Assembly (NCBI GenBank): GCA_026197015.1
Contig: JAPHRB010000111.1
Span: 1-17,160, forward strand
Direction of reading: 5' to 3'
Source of the DNA: Gammaproteobacteria bacterium
GTDB taxonomy: Bacteria > Pseudomonadota > Gammaproteobacteria > SZUA-229
DNA length: 17,160 nt
Below the pieces are notes generated by a model. That model was not told the origin of the DNA. It did no database searches and saw nothing but the letters and a program-made list of their open reading frames with translations. Positions 1 through 7,325 of this stretch are shown here, piece by piece. Position 1 is the first letter of the stretch. Every line of letters starts with the position of its first letter. The position numbers were made by a program, and so were the translations under genes.

Positions 1-639
1 GGGTAATATGTTTTTTTCGATTTGAAAAAGCTGTAAAAGATCATCTGACCAGTTTAGTTTATGAATATCGAATAATTGGCAACGTTGGGCGTTACTATGA
101 TCAATAACACAGCTTTTGTTTTTTAATAAATGAAAAATTAAATAACTGGCAAGCGGAGATATGCATAACTCGCCTTTTTTCTTTGCCCGTTTTACAGCGC
201 TATTATTTTGTAATAACCAGCGTATCTTTCCAGCGGAGTAATGAGCTGAAAGGGGAAGGCCGGTTGTTTGTCTGATGACTTTCGCAGAGCTTGAGAGCTG
301 ATTTATTAGGGGTTGTGAGCGGGTGTCACGCCAGCTAATAACATGAGAGAGTGGCATGCCAGTGATTTTGTTCCAGGCGACGATGCTGGATCGTTGGGTG
401 CATAACCCTGCGGTTTTAATGGTCTGTATCAGTTCATTTGGAATATTGTTTAACAGGGTTTCAAGTGAATTGAGAATTTCAGTTGCATCTTGTTCATAAA
501 ATGATTTTTCAGGGTTGCTGGTTGAGATGCTGCAGGATTTTAGATAATTTATATCGCCGGTTTCTGTAAACAGTGCTAACCGGCTTGCATGGGACCCCTG
601 GTCGATAACTAGTGTTAAATTCGTCTTGTTTTCAGGCAT
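1..639 (-). CDS. FGGY-family carbohydrate kinase, glycerol-kinase-like (N-terminal part)
   Basis: I translated this reading frame by eye. It is open for 213 codons from ATG at 639 to the window edge, so the C-terminal half is missing. The product resembles the first domain of glycerol kinase: an N-terminal phosphate-binding DQGSHASR (residues 14-20), TQRSSIVAWNKITG (81-94), ISWRDTRS (101-108), TTGLP then Y134 and KIRWLL (138-143), and a DHSNAQRCQLFDIH stretch (180-193). FGGY kinases phosphorylate sugars or polyols with ATP in the cytoplasm. In glycerol kinase the QRE triad contributes Arg and Glu to glycerol binding. Here Arg83 is kept but the Glu is Ser84, so glycerol may not be the substrate. 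An in-frame stop just upstream supports the 639 start. The gene is divergent from thioredoxin, with a 211-base gap. The family call is firm; the substrate is unknown. Confidence 0.85.
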   Translation of the reverse strand, partial: MPENKTNLTLVIDQGSHASRLALFTETGDINYLKSCSISTSNPEKSFYEQDATEILNSLETLLNNIPNELIQTIKTAGLCTQRSSIVAWNKITGMPLSHVISWRDTRSQPLINQLSSSAKVIRQTTGLPLSAHYSAGKIRWLLQNNSAVKRAKKKGELCISPLASYLIFHLLKNKSCVIDHSNAQRCQLFDIHKLNWSDDLLQLFQIEKNILP

Positions 640-707
640 GTGAGGTCACTTTCTGCTGTATTAATTGTAATTAAAGGTTACTTTGTCTTAAAAATCTTAA
701 AAATTGC

Positions 708-737
708 TTGAATAATGCTGCTCGACCCAAATATAAG
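708..737 (+). promoter_or_regulatory. Candidate sigma70 promoter for the thioredoxin gene
   Basis: TTGAAT at 708-713 and TATAAG at 732-737 are 18 bases apart and lie in the AT-rich gap upstream of the thioredoxin gene. The implied leader is about 105 bases. It contains GAGGGG at 779-784 complementary to CCCCTC at 822-827, shortly before the ribosome binding site. This rests on consensus matching only. Confidence 0.3.
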
Positions 738-850
738 TTAATGATAATATTACGTAACTGGATTCGGGTGAATAGTTCGAGGGGTTGCTGCTTTTGTGGT
801 TGCAGTTCCGGGTTTCATCCTCCCCTCACTATCTATTTGGAGATAAATCT

Positions 851-1231
851 GTGGCAACTGTTGAATTAACCGAAGCAACGCTGGAAAAAACCGTAGTTGA
901 AAATGATATTGTAATTATCGATTTCTGGGCACCCTGGTGTGGTCCTTGTAAGTCATTTGGGCCGATTTATGAAGAGGTTTCAGAAAAGCATCCCGATATT
1001 GTATTTGCTAAGGTTAATACTGAAGATGAACAGGCGATAGCGGCACACTTTCAAATTCGATCAATTCCTACATTAATGATTTTTCGTGAGCAGGTTGTTT
1101 TATTTTCAGAGGCGGGCATGTTACCTGCTGCGGGTCTTGAGCAGGTTATTGAGCAGGTTAAAGAGCTAGATATGGAAAAGGTTAAAGCCGAAATAGAAAC
1201 ATCTCAGGCCGAAGCTGAGCAAAAATCATAA
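851..1231 (+). CDS. Thioredoxin with C-terminal extension
   Basis: This is a 126-residue thioredoxin-fold protein and a likely cytoplasmic disulfide reductant. The active site is WCGPC (Trp29, Cys30-Cys33), and the cis-proline loop is SIPT (residues 71-74). I chose GTG at 851 because TTTGGAG (836-842) sits about 8 bases upstream and the N-terminus then starts right at the first strand. An upstream TTG at 785 would add 22 unlikely residues. There is no signal peptide. Canonical TrxA is about 108 residues. The extra part here is a charged helix-like tail (about residues 105-126, rich in Glu, Lys and Ala). It could be a TrxA paralogue rather than the main thioredoxin, so no symbol is given. Confidence 0.9.
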   Translation: MATVELTEATLEKTVVENDIVIIDFWAPWCGPCKSFGPIYEEVSEKHPDIVFAKVNTEDEQAIAAHFQIRSIPTLMIFREQVVLFSEAGMLPAAGLEQVIEQVKELDMEKVKAEIETSQAEAEQKS

Positions 1232-1302
1232 TAGATGATTTTTAAAAGGGCCTGCAATAGTCACCCCGATGGGGTATGCGAGCATAGCTTGATCTAGTTG
1301 TG

Positions 1303-1812
1303 CTAGTTTAACTGTATATGGGTCTGGCCCTGGCTTGGTTTCCATTCTGCAATCCATGACTCAACTTTATTAAGTGATTTAATAGACAGGTTGTTTTGTA
1401 GATTTTCATATAACTGGCGGCGTTTATTATGAATAGCTGCAGCAAGTTGCATATTATTTTTAGATGCCAGACTTAGCCATTTGTATGCAAGTAAGTCGTT
1501 CTTTTCTACACCTTTACCTCGTAAGTACATATTCCCAAGCATATGCTGTGCCGAGCTCCAGTTTTGCTCGGCTAGTGTTTTAAAGAGGCTAGCTGCTTTT
1601 TCGGCCGATTTTTCCGTGTTATTTCGACCTAACAGGTAATTTAAGGCTTGCTGATACAATTCTTGAGGGCTGGACTGGTTAGTGGTAACCGTGGAATTTA
1701 ATTTTGCCGATTGAATTGTTGTTTCAGCGCTTGCTTTGATATGAAGCAGGGCGATTATAAGGCTCAGAGTTACAACTGAAGCCATCTTGGCATTTGAACA
1801 CATAATAAACAT
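1303..1812 (-). CDS. Secreted Sel1-repeat (TPR-like) protein
   Basis: The product is 169 residues. It has an N-terminal hydrophobic signal segment (about residues 11-27) with a plausible signal peptidase I site after ASA (27-29), so it is probably periplasmic. Residues 51-121 form Sel1-like repeats. The second is the clearest: AQHMLGNMYLRGKGVEKN and then AYKWLSLAS. Sel1 repeats are alpha/alpha solenoids used for protein-protein contacts, and the partner cannot be read from sequence. ATG at 1812 is the longest start. ATG at 1803 is equally possible and leaves a more compact signal peptide. Neither has a strong ribosome binding site. It converges on the thioredoxin gene with a 71-base gap that shows no clear terminator. 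Confidence 0.75.
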   Translation of the reverse strand: MFIMCSNAKMASVVTLSLIIALLHIKASAETTIQSAKLNSTVTTNQSSPQELYQQALNYLLGRNNTEKSAEKAASLFKTLAEQNWSSAQHMLGNMYLRGKGVEKNDLLAYKWLSLASKNNMQLAAAIHNKRRQLYENLQNNLSIKSLNKVESWIAEWKPSQGQTHIQLN

Positions 1813-2191
1813 CCATTAACAAGGTTATAAATAATTTGCACGTCTCCATTTGTGTAAGTCGTCCAGAGTATTTTCTCCAGATCGCCTCTTCCGTGTCTTT
1901 AATCATTTATTCTGCTAACCCGAACGAATGTTATGTATTTATAGCAGGTAGGGGTTGTTGAAAGCATAGAGTGTTCCAGTTTGAATAAGTAGATATGAAA
2001 CAATAACTTATAAAAAAAGAATAAAATTTAAAAATAAAAAGTGTAAATTAAATTTGGGCTTTAATTATTTTGAGTAATTTTATATATATAAAAAACAATA
2101 AGTTACAGCTATAAGCTAAAGTGACGAATTAATTTACAGTTGTTGTTTCTAAAAAAGATAGGGTTGTTTTTTTATTTAAAAACAAGGAGAT

Positions 2192-2239
2192 ATGAAAAAA
2201 AGAGCTGTCGAATATGTTTACATAATAACAAAAGCCTAA
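2192..2239 (+). other. Possible 15-codon mini-ORF before a hairpin
   Basis: AAGGAG followed two bases later by ATG (2192) opens a 15-codon frame, MKKRAVEYVYIITKA, ending at TAA 2237-2239. A perfect inverted repeat begins five bases later. The spacing between the purine-rich site and ATG is shorter than usual. No downstream gene on this strand would be controlled by a leader peptide, because the next gene is convergent adk. Treat it as speculative. Confidence 0.2.
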
Positions 2240-2244
2240 TTAAC

Positions 2245-2281
2245 TTATCTCATTCCCGGGCTCACCATGAGAATGAGATAA
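2245..2281. repeat. Perfect 11-bp inverted repeat with 15-base loop
   Basis: TTATCTCATTC at 2245-2255 is exactly complementary to GAATGAGATAA at 2271-2281. Neither strand has a T-run directly after the stem, so a simple intrinsic terminator is not supported. It could be an RNA hairpin or the end of a short interspersed repeat that continues into the GC-rich block to its right. Confidence 0.6.
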
Positions 2282-2287
2282 ATAGCC

Positions 2288-2420
2288 TTACCCCGCTAAG
2301 GCGCATCTCCTTCGGGGAAGGGTCGCCGTCCACTTTACAATGGGCATGGGGCGCTCCGTCCCCTTAACCCAGCCCGCTAGTAGATGTTTGGTGTAGTAAC
2401 CCCGGTCCGGTAATTAAACA
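2288..2420. repeat. GC-rich block, possible interspersed repeat remnant
   Basis: This block of about 130 bases is far richer in G+C than the flanking sequence. It contains small self-complementary pieces such as CCTTC-GGG-GAAGG (about 2309-2321) and GGGGCGC...GTCCCC near 2348-2364. The abrupt change in composition suggests an inserted or selfish repeat, or a structured RNA. No coding signal is supported. Searching the host genome for further copies would decide. Confidence 0.3.
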
Positions 2421-2436
2421 CTACTCCGTTTTTACA

Positions 2437-3744
2437 TTACTTAATTTTCTTAAGTGTTTTTTTCATGTCACTTTGCAGCTTTGCAGAAAACTGCTTACGA
2501 ACCAGATCCTTGCCTAACTCTATCTTAATAAGGGCGTTATTTCGGTTTTCAGTTTGGCTGATTTCATCATTAAGCAATTTAAGCTCTGCTTTTAGTTGTT
2601 TAAGTTCATCACGCGGATCAACAGGTTTTACTGCTTTCTTTTTAGCAACAGGCTTTTTCCTGAGCGTGGCTTTTGTAGCAGGTTTAGCTTTTTTTGTAAT
2701 AGCCTTCTTTTTAGGAGATGCTTTTGAGGCAACAGCTTTTTCAGGTTTTGTCTTTTTAGCTGGTGATTTTTTAGCAGCGGCTTTTTTTGTAGCGGGTTTA
2801 CTGTCTGGACTCGTTTTCGGTGCAGAGGTGATTGCTTTTTTAGCTATTTTTTCAACAGTTTTTTTCTCGACACTGGGTTTCTCCGGGGCTACTTTCTCAG
2901 TTTTGAGTATTTCAGCAACTGGCTTAGGTGAGGATGATGTTTCAACTGCTGTGGGTGCCGGTGCTGGTGCCCGAGCTGGAACAGGAACAGGAGCAGGAGC
3001 AGGAGCAGTATCTGGCTGTTCATTCGTGTTTCGGTTAACTTCTGCTGCTGGTTTCGCTGTCGCTGTCGCTGTCGCTATATTCATGCTGGTGGCCGGGCGA
3101 GCGCTTTTTAATGCTATTAGCAGAGCAGAGAAAATATCTTTTATATCACCTTTGCCTTCTATAACAGATAACTTGCCCTGACTTTTATAAAAGTCTGCCA
3201 CAGGTTGAGTTTGAGTTTCATATACACGCAAACGTTTGCCAATGGTTTCTTCATTGTCATCTGAGCGGTGATGTAGTTTCCCACCGCATTTGTCGCATTC
3301 TTCACCGAGTGCCGGTGGGTTTGTGAATATATTGAATACTTCTGCGCAATCCTCACAGGTTAACCTGCCGGTTAGACGTTGCATCAGGATATCAAAGTCA
3401 ACATCGATTAATACAGATTTCTGAATAGGCATAGATAGGCCGCCAAGCAGTTCATCTAATGCCTTCGCTTGTTCTACATTGCGAGGAAAACCATCAAGAA
3501 TAAAACCGTTTAGAGCATCAGGGCTGCTCAGTCGCTCACGAATCATACCCAGAACCAGGTCATTTGGCACCAGCTGACCAGCATCCATAATGGTCTTTGC
3601 CTGTCGGCCTAATGGGGTTTGGGCTTCTACGGCTGCGCGCAGTAGGTCACCTGTAGAAATTTGTGGAATATTTAATTTATCAACTAATAACTTGGCTTGT
3701 GTGCCTTTACCGGAGCCGGGTGCCCCTAAAAGTACGAGTCTCAT
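2437..3744 (-). CDS. adk: Adenylate kinase with histone-H1-like C-terminal tail
   Basis: Residues 1-215 are a complete long-form adenylate kinase (ATP + AMP = 2 ADP, cytoplasmic). They show P-loop GAPGSGKGT (7-15), the AMP-site ISTGDLLR (29-36), LDGFPR (83-88) and a zinc-type LID with Cys130, Cys133, Cys150 and Cys153. The frame then continues without a stop for about 220 more residues. These are a Pro/Ala linker (about 245-268), a Lys/Ala/Pro-rich segment like bacterial histone-H1/AlgP tails (about 275-375), and a charged coiled-coil-like end (378-435). Usual adenylate kinases are about 215 residues, so the protein is twice normal length. GGAGAAAAGG lies just before ATG 3744. It is divergent from the pyrophosphatase-like gene. 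The kinase call is certain; the role of the tail (nucleic-acid binding, scaffolding) is inferred from composition. Confidence 0.93.
   Translation of the reverse strand: MRLVLLGAPGSGKGTQAKLLVDKLNIPQISTGDLLRAAVEAQTPLGRQAKTIMDAGQLVPNDLVLGMIRERLSSPDALNGFILDGFPRNVEQAKALDELLGGLSMPIQKSVLIDVDFDILMQRLTGRLTCEDCAEVFNIFTNPPALGEECDKCGGKLHHRSDDNEETIGKRLRVYETQTQPVADFYKSQGKLSVIEGKGDIKDIFSALLIALKSARPATSMNIATATATAKPAAEVNRNTNEQPDTAPAPAPVPVPARAPAPAPTAVETSSSPKPVAEILKTEKVAPEKPSVEKKTVEKIAKKAITSAPKTSPDSKPATKKAAAKKSPAKKTKPEKAVASKASPKKKAITKKAKPATKATLRKKPVAKKKAVKPVDPRDELKQLKAELKLLNDEISQTENRNNALIKIELGKDLVRKQFSAKLQSDMKKTLKKIK
2978..3008. repeat. Hexanucleotide microsatellite (GGARCA)n inside adk tail
   Basis: Five tandem GGAACA/GGAGCA units on the plus strand encode the Ala-Pro/Val-Pro linker of the adenylate kinase tail on the minus strand. 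Because the unit is six bases, copy changes keep the frame. Confidence 0.75.
3055..3078. repeat. Hexanucleotide microsatellite (CGCTGT)3 inside adk tail
   Basis: CGCTGT occurs three times in a row and is followed by CGCTAT. It encodes an Ala-Thr dipeptide run (residues about 223-230) at the junction between the kinase core and its extension. Confidence 0.7.
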
Positions 3745-3854
3745 ATCCTTTTCTCCCCCCCTGTTACAGGTTTTTCAGGATTATTATTGGCAATATCAAC
3801 GGATTGTAATCAATGCACAGAATAAGTCGAGTATTCTCTGCTGCGGCTTCTTGA

Positions 3855-3860
3855 TATAAT
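3855..3860 (+). promoter_or_regulatory. Perfect -10 hexamer (TATAAT) upstream of the ppa-like/mrdA operon
   Basis: TATAAT at 3855-3860 lies in the 170-base gap between divergent adk and the pyrophosphatase-like gene. It would give a leader of about 48 bases. The -35 region is weak (TATTCT-like, about 18 bases upstream). No better promoter was seen for the long envelope operon. Confidence 0.4.
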
Positions 3861-3914
3861 CCCATATTAATAGAAAATAGCTCACATGAGCCATAATTTT
3901 AAGGTAAGAAGTGT

Positions 3915-4298
3915 ATGAATCTTGATAATCTCCCCTCAGGAGATGATGTGCCACGCGATTTCAATGTGCTTCCCCTGCACGGCTCACTCGTTAAATATGA
4001 AGCAGAAAGTGATAGAACCCTGGTGGGAGTGTTAGAAAGAGCAGGCGAAGCGGCTGTGGATCATAAAGTACTGGCAGTGCCGGTATGTAAGTTAAACAAG
4101 TCATATGATGATATGCTGAGCAGGGATACCTGTTTCTTTGAGTGGTATAAAACACTGGAAACGGGTAATTGGGTAAAGGTTGAAAACAGACCTGGCGATA
4201 ATCGCTCCATGAATAAATACTCAAGAGTATCGAGCGTTATAATCGCCAATCTTCGTAAGTATAAAAAAGTGAATATACAGGGCACGGTTATACATTAA
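3915..4298 (+). CDS. Inorganic pyrophosphatase-like protein lacking the catalytic core
   Basis: The product is 127 residues and both ends match family I inorganic pyrophosphatase. The N-terminus MNLDNLPSGDDVPRDFNV is followed by VKYE (26-29). The second half shows VGVL, DHKVLAVPVCKLNKSYD and FFEWYKTLETGNWVKVE. About 50 residues between VKYE and VGVL are absent, and roughly 10 more are missing after KSYD. E. coli Ppa has 175 residues. The metal-binding DGDPxDxL signature and the Arg/Tyr around it are gone. E20 and D97 (E. coli numbering) are also not conserved, while D102, K104 and Y141-K142 equivalents remain. Hydrolysis of PPi is therefore not expected. The frame is intact, with AAGG before ATG 3915 and a TATAAT upstream. 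The stop abuts the mrdA start (TAAATG). It is either a decaying gene kept in frame or a repurposed protein. Confidence 0.75.
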   Translation: MNLDNLPSGDDVPRDFNVLPLHGSLVKYEAESDRTLVGVLERAGEAAVDHKVLAVPVCKLNKSYDDMLSRDTCFFEWYKTLETGNWVKVENRPGDNRSMNKYSRVSSVIIANLRKYKKVNIQGTVIH

Positions 4299-6161
4299 AT
4301 GTTACATCGTGCGGTGATTAAAAACCATACATTAGAAGCGCAGCTATTTAAGCGGCGGGCGCTTGTGGCAGCGATTTTCTGTGTTTTAATACTGCTGGTA
4401 CTGTTGTCTCGTCTTGTCTATTTACAGTTTTTTGAGTTTAGTCACTTCTCCACCTTGTCTGAAAACAACCGGGTTCACCTAAGCCCACTGGCTCCCAATC
4501 GCGGTTTGATTTATGACAGAAATGGTGTTGTTCTCGCAGAGAACCGTCCCTCTTATCAGTTAGAGCTGACTCCCGAACAAATAAAAGATATGCCGGAAAC
4601 ACTGCTTGATTTAGCTGAAATTGTCGATTTAGATGAAGATACCCTTAAGCGATTTGATCGATTGTTAAAACGTAGTAATAAGTTTGAAGGGGTTCCTTTA
4701 CGCACTAAATTGTCTGAAGAAGAAGTCGCAAAACTTGCGGTTAATCGTCATCGATTTCCGGGTGTAGAAGTTAAAGCTCGGCTCGGCAGATATTACCCAA
4801 TGGCAAAAAGCATGGCACATGTGGTGGGTTATGTTGGCCGAATTGATGAAAATGAATTAAAACGGATAGATGAAACAAATTATAAAGGTACAACGCATAT
4901 CGGCAAGAACGGGCTTGAGCGTTATTATGAAGATCAGCTGCATGGTCTGGTCGGTTATCAAAATAATGAAGTTAACGTTCAGGGCAGAGAGCTGCGCGTA
5001 CTGGATAAAATTCCCCCGGTACCGGGAAATAACATCTGGTTAACCCTTGATGCACGACTTCAGCAGGTAGCAGAAAAAGCACTGCAAGGTTACACCGGTT
5101 CAGTTGTTGTAATGAAGCCCCATACAGGTGAAATACTGGCAATGGTGAGTCTGCCTTCGTTTGACCCAAACTTGTTTGTACATGGCATCAGTCATAAAAA
5201 TTATAAACGTCTACGAGACTCACCCGATCGCCCTTTGTTTAATCGTTCAATTAAGGGGCAGTATCCTCCAGGCTCTACGATCAAACCCTTTGTAGGTTTA
5301 GGTGGGCTGGAAACTAAATCGATTGGTCATAAAGAACAAATTAACTGCACCGGGCATTATCTGTTGCCTAATGAAGAGCGAAAGTACCGAGACTGGAAAA
5401 AAACAGGTCATGGTATGGTTGATCTTGAAAAATCAATAGCAGAGTCCTGTGATGTATATTATTACGAGTTATCTTATCGAATGGGGATTAATCGCATTCA
5501 TGAGTTTTTACATCGATTTGGTTTCGGGGAAAAAACAGGGGTTGATTTATTAGGTGAACGTGCCGGTTTATTGCCCTCAAGAGAATGGAAAAAACGCACC
5601 AGAAATAAAATCTGGTTTCCAGGTGAAACGCTCATTACAGGAATTGGCCAGGGTTATATGTTGGCCACGCCATTGCAGTTGGCCAGTGCAACTTCAATAC
5701 TCAGTATGCGCGGTAAGGTGTACTCACCCCATTTATTGTCAGCAATTGAGGTGCCGGGCAGTGAAGAAAAAGTAAACATTGTCCTGCCTCCTAGAGAGCC
5801 TGTAAAACTTAAACGTGAAGCAAACTGGGCTTACTCTATTAATGGCATGGTAAGTGTGCTTCATGGCCTACGGGGCACTGCTAGAAATACGGGTTATGGT
5901 CTGGATTTTAAAATGGCAGGAAAAACCGGCACAGCACAAGTTTTCGGAATAGCGCAGGATGCTGAATATGACGAAGAAACCATCGCAAAAAAATTACGTG
6001 ATCACGCCCTGTTTGTTAGTTTTGCGCCTTATAAAGATCCTCAGATCGTTGTCGCAGTTATTGCGGAAAATGGGAGTCACGGTAGTAGCGTCGCGGCGCC
6101 TATTGCACGTAAAATTATAGATGAGTGGATTACAAATAATAAAGGGACAATCGCTAAGTGA
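4299..6161 (+). CDS. mrdA: Penicillin-binding protein 2, elongasome transpeptidase
   Basis: This 620-residue class B PBP cross-links peptidoglycan during rod elongation, working with the RodA glycosyltransferase encoded next. One N-terminal membrane segment (about 21-43) is followed by the dimerisation/pedestal domain beginning NRGLIYDRNG (67-76). The transpeptidase domain carries SxxK as S326-T-I-K329, the SxN-equivalent S383-C-D385, and KTG at 542-544 (GKTGTAQVF). All three active-site motifs are intact. The start at 4299 directly follows the upstream stop and has no close ribosome binding site, so translation may be coupled. A GTG at 4314 is an alternative. Its last bases overlap the rodA start by 4 bases (GTGA). 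Confidence 0.97.
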   Translation: MLHRAVIKNHTLEAQLFKRRALVAAIFCVLILLVLLSRLVYLQFFEFSHFSTLSENNRVHLSPLAPNRGLIYDRNGVVLAENRPSYQLELTPEQIKDMPETLLDLAEIVDLDEDTLKRFDRLLKRSNKFEGVPLRTKLSEEEVAKLAVNRHRFPGVEVKARLGRYYPMAKSMAHVVGYVGRIDENELKRIDETNYKGTTHIGKNGLERYYEDQLHGLVGYQNNEVNVQGRELRVLDKIPPVPGNNIWLTLDARLQQVAEKALQGYTGSVVVMKPHTGEILAMVSLPSFDPNLFVHGISHKNYKRLRDSPDRPLFNRSIKGQYPPGSTIKPFVGLGGLETKSIGHKEQINCTGHYLLPNEERKYRDWKKTGHGMVDLEKSIAESCDVYYYELSYRMGINRIHEFLHRFGFGEKTGVDLLGERAGLLPSREWKKRTRNKIWFPGETLITGIGQGYMLATPLQLASATSILSMRGKVYSPHLLSAIEVPGSEEKVNIVLPPREPVKLKREANWAYSINGMVSVLHGLRGTARNTGYGLDFKMAGKTGTAQVFGIAQDAEYDEETIAKKLRDHALFVSFAPYKDPQIVVAVIAENGSHGSSVAAPIARKIIDEWITNNKGTIAK

Positions 6162-7282
6162 GTAAAATTCAGGACAAGCAGTATTTCCCGAGCTTTAGTC
6201 TGCGCCTGATGCGTGTGCTGCATCTGGATCATGCGCTGATGTTTGGTATTGGCGCGCTTTTGTTAGTCGGTTTAATAGTATTGTATAGCGCAGGTGATGA
6301 GTCATCGGCGCTGATACATCGACAGCTTACCCGGATAGCTCTGGCAGTGGTGGTTATGTTAATTATTGCGCAGATACCTTCGAGCACACTGCGTTTCTGG
6401 TCACCCTGGATGTATATTGTGGGTGTAATATTACTAGTGTTGGTGCTTTTAATGGGAGATGTTGGTAAAGGTGCGCAGCGCTGGTTAGACCTCGGTTTTA
6501 TACGTTTTCAGCCTTCTGAAATGATGAAGCTGGTGACCCCAATGATGGTCGCGTGGTACTTTGCTGAAAAGCCTTTGCCGCCTTCCTGGCGTACTTTATT
6601 TATTGCTGCAGTATTAATACTCGTGCCCACATTCCTGATTGCCCGACAGCCTGATCTGGGTACCTCATTACTTATATTTGCCGCCGGTTTTTTTGTGCTT
6701 TTTCTAGGCGGTTTAAGCTGGCGACTGATGATTGGTATGTGTGTGCTGGCTGCGTCCATGTTGCCAGTGTTGTGGCATTTTATGCACGACTATCAACGAG
6801 GAAGGGTAATGACATTACTGGATCCCGGGCGAGACCCTCTGGGTGCCGGTTATCATATTATTCAGTCACAAATAGCCATTGGTTCCGGAGGGGTGTATGG
6901 CCGTGGCTGGTTAAACGGAAGCCAGTCTCACCTTAACTTCCTGCCGGAACAATCTACAGATTTTATTTTTGCAGTATTTGCAGAAGAGTTCGGTTTGATC
7001 GGGGGCTTGTTTTTGCTGGTTTTATATGGCTTTATTATTATTCGAGGTTTGATGATTGCCGCTCAGGGGCAAGATACATATGCACGCTTACTGGGTGGAA
7101 GTTTAAGCATGACTTTTTTTGTTTATTTATTTGTAAATGTGGGAATGGTTTCAGGTATTTTACCAGTGGTTGGGGTACCATTGCCCCTAATCAGTTATGG
7201 CGGTACATCAATGGTTACCTTAATGGCGGCTTTTGGAATGTTAATGTCGATAAACTCTCATAGAAAATTATGGTCCAAATAG
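6158..7282 (+). CDS. rodA: Peptidoglycan glycosyltransferase RodA (SEDS family)
   Basis: This is a 374-residue polytopic inner-membrane protein that polymerises lipid II in the elongasome with PBP2. Family landmarks are GAQRWLDLGFIRFQPSE (105-121), RQPDLGTSL (163-171), GRGWLNGSQSHLNFLPEQSTDFIFAVFAEEFG (248-279), and PLPLISYGGTSM near the C-terminus. Asp268 in the TDFIF stretch corresponds to the catalytic Asp proposed for RodA. About ten membrane segments are visible. The start is GTG at 6158, overlapping the mrdA stop by 4 bases, which indicates translational coupling. Length is normal for the family. Confidence 0.97.
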   Translation: MSKIQDKQYFPSFSLRLMRVLHLDHALMFGIGALLLVGLIVLYSAGDESSALIHRQLTRIALAVVVMLIIAQIPSSTLRFWSPWMYIVGVILLVLVLLMGDVGKGAQRWLDLGFIRFQPSEMMKLVTPMMVAWYFAEKPLPPSWRTLFIAAVLILVPTFLIARQPDLGTSLLIFAAGFFVLFLGGLSWRLMIGMCVLAASMLPVLWHFMHDYQRGRVMTLLDPGRDPLGAGYHIIQSQIAIGSGGVYGRGWLNGSQSHLNFLPEQSTDFIFAVFAEEFGLIGGLFLLVLYGFIIIRGLMIAAQGQDTYARLLGGSLSMTFFVYLFVNVGMVSGILPVVGVPLPLISYGGTSMVTLMAAFGMLMSINSHRKLWSK

Positions 7283-7325
7283 CGATATTTCAATTAACGT
7301 ATACGTATATAGAAAATTTAAAAAT

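Larger units (their letters stand above)
1813..2436. other. 624-base stretch without a convincing gene
   Basis: Bases 1907-2240 are very AT-rich. They include the upstream region of the Sel1 gene, with a TATAAA on the minus strand near 1940. A 15-codon ORF with a purine-rich site before it lies at 2192-2239. A perfect 11-bp inverted repeat follows at 2245-2281, then an abruptly GC-rich block at about 2288-2420. The open frame across 2140-2367 has no usual start, mixed composition and no family resemblance, so it is not annotated as a gene. Confidence 0.6.

Noticed and set aside
1263..1273. CCCC-GAT-GGGG hairpin between thioredoxin and the Sel1 gene
   Set aside because: The stem is only four pairs and no T-run follows, so a terminator is not supported.
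2140..2367. 75-codon frame through the inverted repeat and GC-rich block
   Set aside because: It uses TTG without a supported ribosome binding site and crosses two sequence blocks of different composition.
2465..3181. Long open frame on the plus strand opposite the adk tail
   Set aside because: It mirrors the low-complexity Lys/Ala/Pro tail, giving a Phe/Ala/Gly-rich product with no domain; the minus-strand gene explains the opening.
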